Source: Mordavella massiliensis
GTDB taxonomy: Bacteria > Bacillota > Clostridia > Lachnospirales > Lachnospiraceae
Length of the DNA stretch: 64,000 bases
Direction of reading: 5' to 3'
Assembly (NCBI RefSeq): GCF_016901695.1
Contig: NZ_JACJKS010000004.1
Location: 62,001 to 126,000, forward strand
The position numbers were made by a program, and so were the translations under genes. Positions 46,565-54,974 of this stretch are shown one piece after another. Positions within the stretch are counted from its first letter, which is position 1, and the number at the start of each line of letters is the position of its first letter. The notes under the pieces are model-generated. The model was given only the letters and a program-made list of their open reading frames with translations. It made no database searches and had not been told where the DNA came from.

Positions 46565-46759
46565 CTATTCCATCATGACCATATGGGCGATGGAGGCCGC
46601 ATCGTCGGAGTGGCTCTGACGGCAGACGAGGACGCTGCAGATGTAGTCCTCCTCCAGATCCAGCGCCTGGCTGATCTGCCTGACCGTCTGCCCTTCATCG
46701 TTGCGTGCGAGGATCTCCTCAATTTCTTTTGTGATCTGTTCCAGTGTTTTGGTCGCCAT
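46565..46759 (-). CDS. Small HTH-like protein of unknown function
   Basis: A 64-residue protein I do not recognise. It starts at ATG 46759 behind AAGGAAGG. TVRQISQALDLEEDYICSVLV looks like a helix-turn-helix with an LDLEEDYI recognition helix, preceded by an acidic helix. Two cysteines and several His lie near the C-terminus (VCRQSHSDDAASIAHMVMM). It is encoded after a terminator and upstream, on the same strand, of nothing but the thrS 3' end; the ene-reductase gene lies 90 bases upstream on the same strand. Confidence 0.6.
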   Translation of the reverse strand: MATKTLEQITKEIEEILARNDEGQTVRQISQALDLEEDYICSVLVCRQSHSDDAASIAHMVMME

Positions 46760-46849
46760 TGTCCTGTCCTTCCTTTTGTCTGTACATAAAAAGATGTCTC
46801 TATTTTACAGGAAAGCAGCAGAAATGTCCATATACCTTTACCGGGGGTC

Positions 46850-48850
46850 TTACAGGTATCCCAGTCTGTCCAGTGCGGCCAGCACCATGTGGCGTCCGGC
46901 GTCGGTTCCGTCGATGATCCGTCTTGCGCGCACGGAATCTCCGATGTTGAGGACTTCCGTGTCCTCGCCGTCAAAGCCTTCCACGATGTCGTTCCAAAGA
47001 GGCGCGTAAGCCTTCATGCCAAGGCATACAAAGCCGTAGTCAAAGGGGAGAGTTTCCTCTTTGCCGTCGCGCTTTACGACGAAGGCGTGGGGCTCCACTT
47101 TCATGAGGGCTGTGTTCACAAGCTGCGTCACACTGTGCTTTCTCATGCACTCATTCATGCTGGATGTGGTGGAGGCGTCAAGGCCCTTGCCGATCGCGGG
47201 CATCATCTCGATGATGGTCGTCTCCGCGCCGCGGGGAGCGAAGAACTCTACCACGTCAAGGCCCACTGCGCCGCCGCCGATGACGATGACTTTTTTGCCG
47301 GTCATATCCTTGTCAAATGCCGGGATATCGCCCATCAGATCCTTGATGCCGTACACCCCTGTGCCCTCCTTGCCCAGGTTCTCGTGGAGTCCTTCGATGG
47401 GCGGAAGCAGCGGAACGGATCCGGTGGCGTTTACAACCAGGTCCGGGTTGCAGGACTTGATCACATCCACGGTCACGTCCACACCTGTCCGGATGGTCAG
47501 GTTCTCAAGGCCCTCCGCCCGGTGCTTCAGGTAGGTCGGGAAATCGGCCAGGCGCTTCTTGGCAGGAATGCGGGAGATATCCACGGAGAGTCCGCCCACG
47601 TGATCCTGCTTCTCAAGAAGCGTTACGTCACAGCCGACCTCTGCGGCTGTGCAGGCTGCCTCCAGCCCGGCCGTGCCGGCGCCCACAACAACGACGCTGC
47701 AGGGCTTTGTCACTTTGTGCTTCTTATAGGCCTCGCCGTTTATGAGATCCGGGTTGACGGTGCAGCGCAGGGGCTTGTTGCCGCCGATCCGGTTGCCCAC
47801 GCAGCCGATGTTGCAGGAGATGCATTTGCGGATGTCCTCCACGTGGCCGTATCTTGCCTTGTTGCACCAGTCGGGATCCGCGATCAGGCCGCGGCCCATA
47901 CCGATCAGATCCGCGTCGCCTCTTGCCAGGATGTCCTCTGCCACCTGGGGATTGCGGATGTTGCCGATGGCGATGGTGGGCTTGTGGAACTTGTCGCGGA
48001 CAGCCGTTGCCATGTAGGAGCGCCATCCGTCCTCCAGATAGTTGGCGTCGATCTGGTACTGGATGGAGGGGTTCAGGGCGGAGGAAGTGTCAAACATGTC
48101 CACGCCCTCGTTTAAGAACTCCAGGTATTCCAGGCAGTCCTCCACAGTGTTGCCGCCCTCCACAAGCTCGTCCACGCTCAGGCGCAGGGAGATTGGGACT
48201 CTCGGCCCGACGGCGGCGCGCACCTCATCGATGACCATGCGGCAGAAGCGGGCGCGGTTCTTTGCGCATCCGCCGAACTCATCGGTGCGGTCGTTCATGG
48301 TGGGGGAGAGGAACTGGCTGATCAGGTAGGAGTGTCCCGCGTGGATCTCCACCATGTCAAAGCCGGCGTTTACCGCGCGGCGCGCAGCAGCGCCGTAATC
48401 CTTTGCAATGCTCTCCAGCTCTTCCCTGGAAAGCGGGCGGGGTCTCTCGCCGCCCTCCTTGGAGGGGAGGGTGGAGGCGGATACCGGCTGCATGCCGATC
48501 CGGGAGGACATGGCGGATGCGCCGGCGTGGTTGAGCTGTACGCCCATGCAGGCGCCGTACCTGTGACAGGCCTCTGTCAGATTGAACAGGCGCGGGATGT
48601 AGCAGTCCTTGTCGATGCGAAGCTGCGTTGTCCCGTTGGAGCCCTCCGGGTATTTCACGCATACGTTCTCCACGATGATGAGGCCTGTGCCGCCTCTGGC
48701 CCGCAGTTCATAGTATTTGATGTGCTCGTCACTCAGCTCCCCGGTGTGGCCGGCGAAATCGCTCCCCATGGGCATCATGACAACCCGGTTCGGGATGGTC
48801 ATGCCGTTGATGGTGAGGGGGCTGAAGATGTGTCTGAAGTTGTTCTTCAT
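46850..48850 (-). CDS. FMN/FAD/4Fe-4S ene-reductase (BaiCD/BaiH, 2,4-dienoyl-CoA reductase family)
   Basis: A 666-residue three-domain flavoenzyme. The N-terminal Old Yellow Enzyme barrel (1-~340) has PNRVVMMPMG, VQLNHAG and the active-site segment IHAGHSYLISQFLSP. The cluster motif CISCNIGCVG then CTVNP supplies four cysteines for 4Fe-4S. Two dinucleotide folds follow, with VVVVGAGTAGLEAA (FAD) and VIVIGGGAVGLDVVEF (NADH). Relatives reduce enoates, bile-acid intermediates or cinnamates; the substrate here is unknown. It is a single gene divergent from the shikimate gene. Confidence 0.88.
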   Translation of the reverse strand: MKNNFRHIFSPLTINGMTIPNRVVMMPMGSDFAGHTGELSDEHIKYYELRARGGTGLIIVENVCVKYPEGSNGTTQLRIDKDCYIPRLFNLTEACHRYGACMGVQLNHAGASAMSSRIGMQPVSASTLPSKEGGERPRPLSREELESIAKDYGAAARRAVNAGFDMVEIHAGHSYLISQFLSPTMNDRTDEFGGCAKNRARFCRMVIDEVRAAVGPRVPISLRLSVDELVEGGNTVEDCLEYLEFLNEGVDMFDTSSALNPSIQYQIDANYLEDGWRSYMATAVRDKFHKPTIAIGNIRNPQVAEDILARGDADLIGMGRGLIADPDWCNKARYGHVEDIRKCISCNIGCVGNRIGGNKPLRCTVNPDLINGEAYKKHKVTKPCSVVVVGAGTAGLEAACTAAEVGCDVTLLEKQDHVGGLSVDISRIPAKKRLADFPTYLKHRAEGLENLTIRTGVDVTVDVIKSCNPDLVVNATGSVPLLPPIEGLHENLGKEGTGVYGIKDLMGDIPAFDKDMTGKKVIVIGGGAVGLDVVEFFAPRGAETTIIEMMPAIGKGLDASTTSSMNECMRKHSVTQLVNTALMKVEPHAFVVKRDGKEETLPFDYGFVCLGMKAYAPLWNDIVEGFDGEDTEVLNIGDSVRARRIIDGTDAGRHMVLAALDRLGYL

Positions 48851-48970
48851 TTGACTGTACCTCCGTTTTGTGTAATGTTTCAGTGATCCTGAACCTTTAT
48901 GGTAATAGTATAAAATATTGTTAAAGATAAAACAAATTCATGTTTTTGCCGGAGTCGATAGAATATATCT

Positions 48971-49011
48971 ATGGTTTCCAGATTGAAAAACCATATATGT
49001 TTTGCTATAAT
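48971..49011 (+). promoter_or_regulatory. Promoter and palindromic operator before the chorismate mutase/shikimate kinase gene
   Basis: TTGAAA (48983-48988), 17 bases, TATAAT (49006-49011) with an upstream TG. An inverted repeat ATGGTTT (48971-48977) / AAACCAT (48988-48994), with further partial matches outward, overlaps the -35. A GGAGCC/GGCTCC hairpin follows near 49020. Confidence 0.55.
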
Positions 49012-49091
49012 ATGGCGGTGGAGCCTGCGGGCTCCCCTATGACGCTATATCTATATACAGATACGGATTGATAAAACAGGAGAGATGGACG

Positions 49092-49877
49092 ATGAACGAT
49101 TTGGAAATGTATCGGGAGCAGCTTGCACTGTGCGATGACAAGATCATAGACGCCCTGGTGGAGAGAAATAAGATCGTGGAGAAGATCATGGCGTACAAGG
49201 AAGAGTACGGCATGCCGATCCTCCAGCCGCAGCAGGAGGCCAAGCAGAAGGCCCGCCTGAAGGAAAAACTGGGGGACAACAAATACAGGGACGAGATATA
49301 CGACGTGTTCCGCCGGATCAACCGCAACAGCAAGCGGATCCAGGCGCGCAAGCTGTTTGATTACAACATCATCCTGATCGGCTTTATGGGAGCCGGCAAG
49401 ACCTCCATATCCGACTACCTCAACACGATGTTCGCCATGGATATCGTGGAGATGGACCAGGTGATCGCGGACCGGGAGGAGATGAGCATCCCCGATATCT
49501 TTGCCACGTACGGGGAGGAGTATTTCCGGAATCTGGAGACAGAGCTTCTGATCGAGATGCAGTCCCGGAAGAACACCGTCATCTCCTGCGGGGGCGGCGT
49601 GGCCCTGCGGGAGCGGAATATAGAAGAGATGAAGAAGAACGGCAGGGTCGTGCTCCTTACGGCGAGCCCGGAGACGATCTACGAGAGGGTGAAGGACAGC
49701 AAGGATCAGCCCGCCCTGAACGGCCGGAAAGACGTGGAGGCCATCTCCGAGCTGATGGAGCAGCGCCGCGAGAAGTATGAGGCGGCCGCGGACATTGTGG
49801 TCAACACGGACGGCAAGACGGTGCAGCAGTCCTGCGAGGAGATGATCCGCAAGCTGACAGAGCTGGAAGAGGCGTAG
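49092..49877 (+). CDS. Bifunctional chorismate mutase / shikimate kinase
   Basis: A 261-residue fusion. Residues 1-85 form an AroQ-type chorismate mutase helix bundle (MNDLEMYREQLALCDDKII). Residues 95-261 are a shikimate kinase: P-loop IGFMGAGKTSISDYL, the shikimate site around EMDQVIADREEMSIPDIF, and the second Gly motif SCGGGVALRE. Both steps are in aromatic amino-acid synthesis but not consecutive. AGGAGAG lies before ATG 49092. yqeG follows after 28 bases. Confidence 0.9.
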   Translation: MNDLEMYREQLALCDDKIIDALVERNKIVEKIMAYKEEYGMPILQPQQEAKQKARLKEKLGDNKYRDEIYDVFRRINRNSKRIQARKLFDYNIILIGFMGAGKTSISDYLNTMFAMDIVEMDQVIADREEMSIPDIFATYGEEYFRNLETELLIEMQSRKNTVISCGGGVALRERNIEEMKKNGRVVLLTASPETIYERVKDSKDQPALNGRKDVEAISELMEQRREKYEAAADIVVNTDGKTVQQSCEEMIRKLTELEEA

Positions 49878-49905
49878 CAGGCGCGGACAGGAAAGAGGAA
49901 GAGAG

Positions 49906-50418
49906 ATGTTTGAGCGTTTTTTTCCGGACAGGTATGTGGCATCCACATACGTGATCGATTTTGAGAAACTGTATGCGGACGGGGTGCGCGGGCTGATCTT
50001 TGACATCGACAATACCCTTGTCCCCCACGGAGCCCCGGCGGACGCGCGGGCGGTGAAGCTGTTTGAACGCCTCAGGGCGATCGGCTTCCGGTGCTGCCTG
50101 ATCTCCAACAACCAGGAGAAGCGCGTGAAGATGTTCAATGAGCCCATCCAGGTGGATTACGTCTATAACGCCCACAAACCGTCCACCAGGAATTACATCC
50201 GGGCCATGGAGATCATGGGGACGGACCGGGAGAGCACGGTGTTCATCGGAGACCAGCTCTTTACCGACGTGTGGGGGGCCAAGCGGGCGGGCATCCCCAA
50301 TATCCTTGTAAAACCGATCCATCCGAAGGAGGAGATCCAGATCGTGCTCAAGCGGTATCTGGAGCGGCTCGTACTGCATTTTTACAGGAAGAGCCTGCGG
50401 GACGGAAAAAAAGGTTGA
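49906..50418 (+). CDS. yqeG: YqeG-family HAD phosphatase
   Basis: A 170-residue HAD-IIIA hydrolase. The nucleophile motif is FDIDNTLVPHG, motif II is CLISNNQEKRV, and motif IV is VFIGDQLFTDVWGA. Bacillus YqeG is a phosphatase linked to phosphatidylglycerophosphate or ribosome-related operons; the substrate is not certain. It may share a transcript with the gene before it. Confidence 0.88.
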   Translation: MFERFFPDRYVASTYVIDFEKLYADGVRGLIFDIDNTLVPHGAPADARAVKLFERLRAIGFRCCLISNNQEKRVKMFNEPIQVDYVYNAHKPSTRNYIRAMEIMGTDRESTVFIGDQLFTDVWGAKRAGIPNILVKPIHPKEEIQIVLKRYLERLVLHFYRKSLRDGKKG

Positions 50419-50500
50419 AAAAAGGCCTGGAGTATTATAAAATGGAACAAGTGAGAGAACGACATGTGCGGTGTGAACGCACAGTTTAAGGAGGATTAGA

Positions 50501-51058
50501 ATGGTTTCAGCAGGAGATTTTAAGAATGGCTTAACAGTGGAGATCGAGGGCAACATTTATCAGATCCTTGACTTCCAGCACGTAAAACCAGGAAAGGGAG
50601 CGGCTTTCGTCCGCACGAAATTAAAGAACATCATCAACGGCGGCGTTGTGGAGAAGACATTCCGTCCGACCGAGAAGTTTGAGACAGCGCACATCGACAG
50701 GAAGGATATGCAGTACCTGTACAATGACGGCGATCTCTACAACTTCATGGATATGGAGACATTTGACCAGCTTGCTGTCAATGCGGATGTTGTGGGCGAT
50801 TCCCTGAAGTTTGTGAAGGAGAATGAGACAGTGAAGGTCATCTCCCACCAGGGCAATGTGTTCGCCATCGAGCCTCCCATCACCGTGGAGCTCCGCGTGA
50901 TCGAGACAGAGCCCGGCGTAAAGGGCGATACAGCTACAGGCGCCACGAAGCCGGCTACCGTTGAGACGGGCGCGCAGATCATGGTTCCTCTGTTCGTGAA
51001 CCAGGACGATGTGCTGAAGATCGACACCCGTTCCGGTGAGTATCTGTCCAGAGTATAG
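50501..51058 (+). CDS. efp: Translation elongation factor P
   Basis: A 185-residue factor that relieves ribosome stalling at polyproline. The N-terminal KOW domain carries the modifiable tip loop [10 protein letters not shown] (Lys in PGKG). Two OB domains follow; the end [11 protein letters not shown] is typical. AAGGAGG precedes the start. No EpmA/EpmB or YmfI is nearby. Confidence 0.96.
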   Translation: MVSAGDFKNGLTVEIEGNIYQILDFQHVKPGKGAAFVRTKLKNIINGGVVEKTFRPTEKFETAHIDRKDMQYLYNDGDLYNFMDMETFDQLAVNADVVGDSLKFVKENETVKVISHQGNVFAIEPPITVELRVIETEPGVKGDTATGATKPATVETGAQIMVPLFVNQDDVLKIDTRSGEYLSRV

Positions 51059-51087
51059 TCTGTCCGGAAATAAATATAAGATATGTC

Positions 51088-51122
51088 AAAAAAGCCTTGC
51101 ATTTTCTGCAGGGCTTTTTTAT
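51088..51122 (+). terminator. Terminator after efp
   Basis: AAAAAAGCCTTGCA (51088-51101) and TGCAGGGCTTTTTT (51107-51120), loop TTTTC. Confidence 0.92.
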
Positions 51123-51245
51123 AATATAAGTCACCATAATATCATTCCGGCATGCCGGATCTGTTTCTTATCTTATTTTCTTTTTTTTCACGGACCGTTT
51201 CACGGGCCCGATCCCACATGAAGAGCAGGCAGAGAAAGGAGAACT

Positions 51246-52160
51246 ATGACGTATGAGCAGTTTGTAGAGCGTATGGAGGAAAGAGTGCGCGCCGCCCTTG
51301 CCCCCGGGAGGAGCGTCCGGTTAAGGAGCGCGCTGAAGAACAACGGCAGGCATAGGAAGGGGCTTGTGTTTACGGAGGCGGGGGTCAACACATCGCCCAC
51401 GATCTATCTGGAGGAGTACTACGAGCGGTATCAGGCGGGGAGCAGCTTCGAGGAAGTGGCGGGGCAGATCCTTGCCCTGTACGGCAGTGTGCGCATGGAC
51501 AGGTCCTGGGACGGGGAGCGCCTGTCCCGGTATGAGAATGTAAAGCCAAGGCTTATCTGCCGGCTCATCAACCGGGAGCGGAACCGGGACCTTTTGGAGG
51601 AAGTCCCCCATGTCCCCTACCTGGATCTGGCGGTCGTGTTCCATGTGCTGGTGGATCTGGAGGCGGACGACCGGATCGCCACCATGCTTGTGCGCAGGGA
51701 GCATCTGAAATGGTGGCATGTCACGGAGGAGGAGGTCCGCAGGGCTGCCGGGGAGAACACGGAGAAACTCCTGCCGGCAGAGTTCAAGACGCTCTGTGCG
51801 GTCCTGGCACAGGCGGGGATGGAGGAGCCGCCCGTGCAGGCGGATCCGGCAGGGGCGTACCGGATGTATGTCCTCACGAACAGCATACAGAATTTTGGCG
51901 CATCGGCCATTCTCTATAAGGACGTACTGAAGAAGATCGGCGCATTCCTGAAAGAAGATTTTTATGTGCTTCCCAGCAGCATTCACGAGGTGATCATCCT
52001 GCCGGAGAGCAGTGCGCCGTCCTGGCGCGAGACGGCCATGATCGTAAAGGAGATCAACGAGACCCAGGTGATGGAGGAGGAAGTGCTCTCCGACACGCCC
52101 TACTTTTACCGCAGGAGCGAGGGGGCGCTGGCCCTTCCCGGCTGGGAGAAGGAGGCATAG
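51246..52160 (+). CDS. DUF5688 family protein
   Basis: A 304-residue cytoplasmic protein of a Lachnospiraceae family of unknown function. MTYEQFVERMEERV, the segment GVNTSPTIYLEEYYERYQAG and VPYLDLAVVFHVLVD are family features. The C-terminal half ends in FYVLPSSIHEVIILPES. There is no signal or membrane segment. AGAAAGGAG lies before the ATG. It is a single gene between two terminators. Confidence 0.8.
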   Translation: MTYEQFVERMEERVRAALAPGRSVRLRSALKNNGRHRKGLVFTEAGVNTSPTIYLEEYYERYQAGSSFEEVAGQILALYGSVRMDRSWDGERLSRYENVKPRLICRLINRERNRDLLEEVPHVPYLDLAVVFHVLVDLEADDRIATMLVRREHLKWWHVTEEEVRRAAGENTEKLLPAEFKTLCAVLAQAGMEEPPVQADPAGAYRMYVLTNSIQNFGASAILYKDVLKKIGAFLKEDFYVLPSSIHEVIILPESSAPSWRETAMIVKEINETQVMEEEVLSDTPYFYRRSEGALALPGWEKEA

Positions 52161-52194
52161 AAAAAGGGAACAGCCTGCGGGCTGTTCCCTTTTT
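52161..52194. terminator. Bidirectional terminator between DUF5688 gene and tRNA-Arg
   Basis: AAAAAGGGAACAGCC (52161-52175), loop TGC, GGGCTGTTCCCTTTTT: perfect stem with A/T flanks on both strands. Confidence 0.93.
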
Positions 52195-52195
52195 A

Positions 52196-52267
52196 CGTCT
52201 CTGACCAGAGTCGAACTGGCGCACCTGCCTCCGGAGGGCAGTGCTCTATCCACTGAGCTACAGAGAC
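52196..52267 (-). tRNA. tRNA-Arg (anticodon CCG)
   Basis: On the minus strand the acceptor GTCTCTG (52267-52261) pairs with CAGAGAC (52203-52197). D arm GCTCAGTGGATAGAGC, anticodon stem CTGCC/GGCAG with loop CTCCGGA (anticodon CCG, codon CGG) and T arm with TTCGACT follow. The discriminator is G and CCA is not encoded. It is a lone tRNA, read convergently with the DUF5688 gene. Confidence 0.95.
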
Positions 52268-52274
52268 AAATAGT

Positions 52275-52303
52275 ATAATACCACAACAGGACGGAAAGCG
52301 CAA
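52275..52303 (-). promoter_or_regulatory. tRNA-Arg promoter
   Basis: Minus strand: TTGCGC (52303-52298), 17 bases, TATTAT (52280-52275), placed seven bases before the tRNA. Confidence 0.65.
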
Positions 52304-52312
52304 GTGCAAATC

Positions 52313-52341
52313 TTGACTTTTCAAATTTTAGCGAGTATCAT
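52313..52341 (+). promoter_or_regulatory. Promoter of the unknown secreted-protein gene
   Basis: TTGACT (52313-52318), 17 bases, TATCAT (52336-52341), divergent from the tRNA promoter. Confidence 0.55.
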
Positions 52342-52393
52342 TTGTAGTGCCCTTGTCTGTCGGCCATGGCGATCATGGGGAAGGAAGGTTGCC

Positions 52394-53032
52394 GTGACAG
52401 AAAGAATGAAAACAGGCAGAGTGCGGGCCAAAAGACTTGTGCGCCGGGCGCTGGCAGCGCTGTGCGCCCTGTCGCTCCTTGTGCTCGCGGCTGCCGGAGC
52501 TGTTTTTACAGGGGATGAGATTGCGAAGGACGGGGAAACCGTGCCCGTTCAGAGCGTAGAAATACAGACAGAGAACATAGGATGGCAGGAGGAGGAGACG
52601 AACCCGCTTGCGGAGGCCTCAGATCCGGGGATCGCGGAGGCGGTCCGGGCCTACTATGGGAACAGAACAGAAGACAATCCGTTCGCAGAGGAGTACAGGG
52701 ATCTGCAGACCTTTGTGAAACGGGGGAGATATGCGGACACATACCTGGCGTTTGTCCGCTATGACATGAAGCTGCAGGGCATCTACACCCTTGTGCCGGG
52801 GCTGGAGACCCTCTATCTGGAGGCGGATCCGGACGGGGAGCCGGGCGCCTTTGCGGTATCCGGGGAGTTCCCGGATGCGGAGGCGGCTTCGATGGCGGCT
52901 GTGCTGGCCGGGCACAGCGATGTGCAGCGGCTGATCCGGGATGTGCAGGCAGCCTATGAGAAGGCGGCCGCGTCGGACGCGCTTTTGTCTGAGACGCTCC
53001 GGGAGCTGGAGAGCCGGACGCCCGGCGCGTGA
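52394..53032 (+). CDS. Membrane-anchored or secreted protein of unknown function
   Basis: About 212 residues. I choose GTG 52394, five bases after AAGGAAGG; ATG 52406 is the alternative. A basic N-terminus (RVRAKRLVRR) is followed by one hydrophobic helix ALAALCALSLLVLAAAGAVF, so most of the protein is outside the cell. The external part is acidic, with EAVRAYYGNRTEDNPF and YADTYLAFVRYDMKLQGIY; this resembles small secreted domains of unknown role. There are no cysteines after the helix. azlC follows 60 bases later. Confidence 0.65.
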   Translation: MTERMKTGRVRAKRLVRRALAALCALSLLVLAAAGAVFTGDEIAKDGETVPVQSVEIQTENIGWQEEETNPLAEASDPGIAEAVRAYYGNRTEDNPFAEEYRDLQTFVKRGRYADTYLAFVRYDMKLQGIYTLVPGLETLYLEADPDGEPGAFAVSGEFPDAEAASMAAVLAGHSDVQRLIRDVQAAYEKAAASDALLSETLRELESRTPGA

Positions 53033-53092
53033 CGGGACGGGGAGGCAGCGCAGACGAAGAGATAAGACGGAAGAAGGATACAAAGAGAACAG

Positions 53093-53794
53093 ATGAGAGG
53101 ATACGGACATGCGTTCCGCCGGGCGTTTCCCTACACGATCCCTGTGCTGACAGGGTACCTTTTTATAGGGATCGCCTTCGGCGTGATGTACGCGGAGAAG
53201 GGATACAATTTTCTTTGGGCCATGCTGATGAGCCTGCTTGTGTACGCAGGATCAGGTCAGTATCTGGCGGTGAATTTTTTTGTGCCCGGTATTTCATTTG
53301 CGCAGGTCATCTTTATGACGCTGATGGTGAATATAAGGCATGTTTTCTATGGGATATCCCTGCTTGACAGGTTTCATTCCATGGGAAAAAAGAGATGGTA
53401 CATGATCTTTGGCCTGACAGACGAGACCTACTCCCTTTTGTGCACCACCAGGGTGCCGGAGGATGTAGACGGGGAGAAGTTTCTTTTTGCCATTTCTATT
53501 ATGAACCAGTCCTACTGGGTCATCGGATCCGCAATAGGGGCCCTGGCGGGGACGGTGCTCCCCTTTGATTCCCAGGGGATTGATTTTGCCATGACGGCGC
53601 TTTTTGTGGTGATCTTTGTGGAGCAGTGGATGGACAGAAAGAACCGGGCGCCGGAGGTGATCGGCGTGGCGGCGGCTTTTGTCTGCCTGCAGATCTTCGG
53701 GGTGGACAACTTTGTCCTCCCGTCCATGCTGGTCATCATCCTTGTGCTTTTCGCGGGACGGACCAGGCTTGAGAGAGAGGAGGAGAGCGTATGA
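53093..53794 (+). CDS. azlC: Branched-chain amino acid exporter, large subunit AzlC
   Basis: A 233-residue membrane protein with about seven to eight helices. GYLFIGIAFGVMYAEKGY, SGQYLAVNFFVPG and VNIRHVFYGIS are diagnostic of AzlC, which with AzlD exports branched-chain amino acids or analogues such as azaleucine. Its stop overlaps the azlD start by four bases, so the two subunits are made together. Confidence 0.93.
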   Translation: MRGYGHAFRRAFPYTIPVLTGYLFIGIAFGVMYAEKGYNFLWAMLMSLLVYAGSGQYLAVNFFVPGISFAQVIFMTLMVNIRHVFYGISLLDRFHSMGKKRWYMIFGLTDETYSLLCTTRVPEDVDGEKFLFAISIMNQSYWVIGSAIGALAGTVLPFDSQGIDFAMTALFVVIFVEQWMDRKNRAPEVIGVAAAFVCLQIFGVDNFVLPSMLVIILVLFAGRTRLEREEESV

Positions 53795-54129
53795 ACCTGC
53801 CGGTAAGCGCCGGGATGTCGCTTCTGATCATCCTGGCGGTGGCCCTCACGACATTTGCCACCAGGGCGGTGCCCTTTCTCGTCTTTCCGAGAGGGAAGGA
53901 GATCCCCGCAGTGGTGCGGTATCTGGGCAGGGTGCTGACGCCGGCGGTCATCGGCATGCTGGTGGTCTACTGCCTAAAAACAACGCCGGTGCTTGCGGCC
54001 CCTCACGGGATACCGGAAGCAGCGGCGGTGCTTGTCACTGTGGTGCTCCATGTGTGGAAGAGGAATAACCTCCTGAGCATAGGAGCCGGCACGGTGCTCT
54101 ATATGTTTCTTGTGCAGGCGGTCTTTTAG
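53791..54129 (+). CDS. azlD: Branched-chain amino acid exporter, small subunit AzlD
   Basis: A 112-residue, four-helix partner of AzlC. ALTTFATRAVPFLVFP and GRVLTPAVIGMLVVYCLK are typical. The start overlaps the azlC stop (ATGA). An imperfect hairpin AGGCGGT/ACCGCCT over the stop codon separates it from the convergent ABC genes. Confidence 0.9.
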   Translation: MNLPVSAGMSLLIILAVALTTFATRAVPFLVFPRGKEIPAVVRYLGRVLTPAVIGMLVVYCLKTTPVLAAPHGIPEAAAVLVTVVLHVWKRNNLLSIGAGTVLYMFLVQAVF

Positions 54130-54149
54130 GAACCGCCTGTCTGCGTGTG

Positions 54150-54974
54150 TCAGGAAAGATTGATCCTTTTCTTCAGGATGAAGAAAGAGGCGATGTACAG
54201 GATGACGGCTGTTGCCACGGACAGGCCGAGGGTGGCGTTCAAAAGATCCGTCATATAGCCGGCAAAGCTGAAGGTCATGCTGTCGGGCGAAGCGTTGCTG
54301 ACAGCCAGATTTTCACCCAGGACGCCAGTCATGCTCATGACGACCGTGCTCACGACGGACAGCACCACCGTGATGGCAAAGTAGGAGACGACCGCGCCCA
54401 GGACTTTGTGGCTGTTAAAGAGCTGCCCGAAGATGACGGAGGCCTCGATGGAGATCACGGAGCAGAATCCCCCGACGATGCTGACCAGGGTGAGGTGGGC
54501 CAGGAAGAGATTAAAGTCTCCCTGTCCGCCAAAGCCGAGCAGGCGGATGAACTCGTCCCAGTGGGCGCCGATGGTGTCCGTCAGGAGGGGGATCGACAGG
54601 AGGATCCAGGTGCTTACGAAGATCAGAAACATGTCGATGACAGCCCAGATACCGCCGGAGAGCGTCTTGGCCAGCAGATGCATCCCCCTTGTCACCGGCA
54701 GGGTGTTGGTCAGGTATCCCTCGTCGGAGAAGAGGTTCTTGTAAAACCGGACGGCGATGACAATATAAGTCCCGTAGGAGACGCCGACGAATACGATGAT
54801 GAAAAGAACAAACGTCAGCGTCAGAAGGAGTTCATTGACCCCTTCCATCTCAAAATCCAGCCTTCCTGTGATGAAGACGCGCCCGAACACGGAGGCTGCC
54901 ACGAGAAAGAGATGGATGATGAGCAGAAATTTTGTCGTGGATTTTAAGTCGTATTTGATCAGTTTCCCTAACAT
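54150..54974 (-). CDS. ABC transporter membrane subunit (ABC-2 type)
   Basis: A 274-residue membrane protein with about six helices, including FLLIIHLFLVAASVFGRVF and LTLTFVLFIIVFVGVSYGTY. It has no clear substrate motif. The start overlaps the stop of the ATPase gene by seven bases, and a GntR gene precedes both, so it is the permease of a small YtrA-type exporter operon. Such systems often answer cell-envelope stress or antibiotics; that is inference. Confidence 0.82.
   Translation of the reverse strand: MLGKLIKYDLKSTTKFLLIIHLFLVAASVFGRVFITGRLDFEMEGVNELLLTLTFVLFIIVFVGVSYGTYIVIAVRFYKNLFSDEGYLTNTLPVTRGMHLLAKTLSGGIWAVIDMFLIFVSTWILLSIPLLTDTIGAHWDEFIRLLGFGGQGDFNLFLAHLTLVSIVGGFCSVISIEASVIFGQLFNSHKVLGAVVSYFAITVVLSVVSTVVMSMTGVLGENLAVSNASPDSMTFSFAGYMTDLLNATLGLSVATAVILYIASFFILKKRINLS

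Noticed and set aside
46850-48850. Bilirubin reductase BilR
   Set aside because: The HGDR signature I recall for BilR is absent; the segment reads HAGHSYLISQ, as in dienoyl-CoA/enoate-type reductases.
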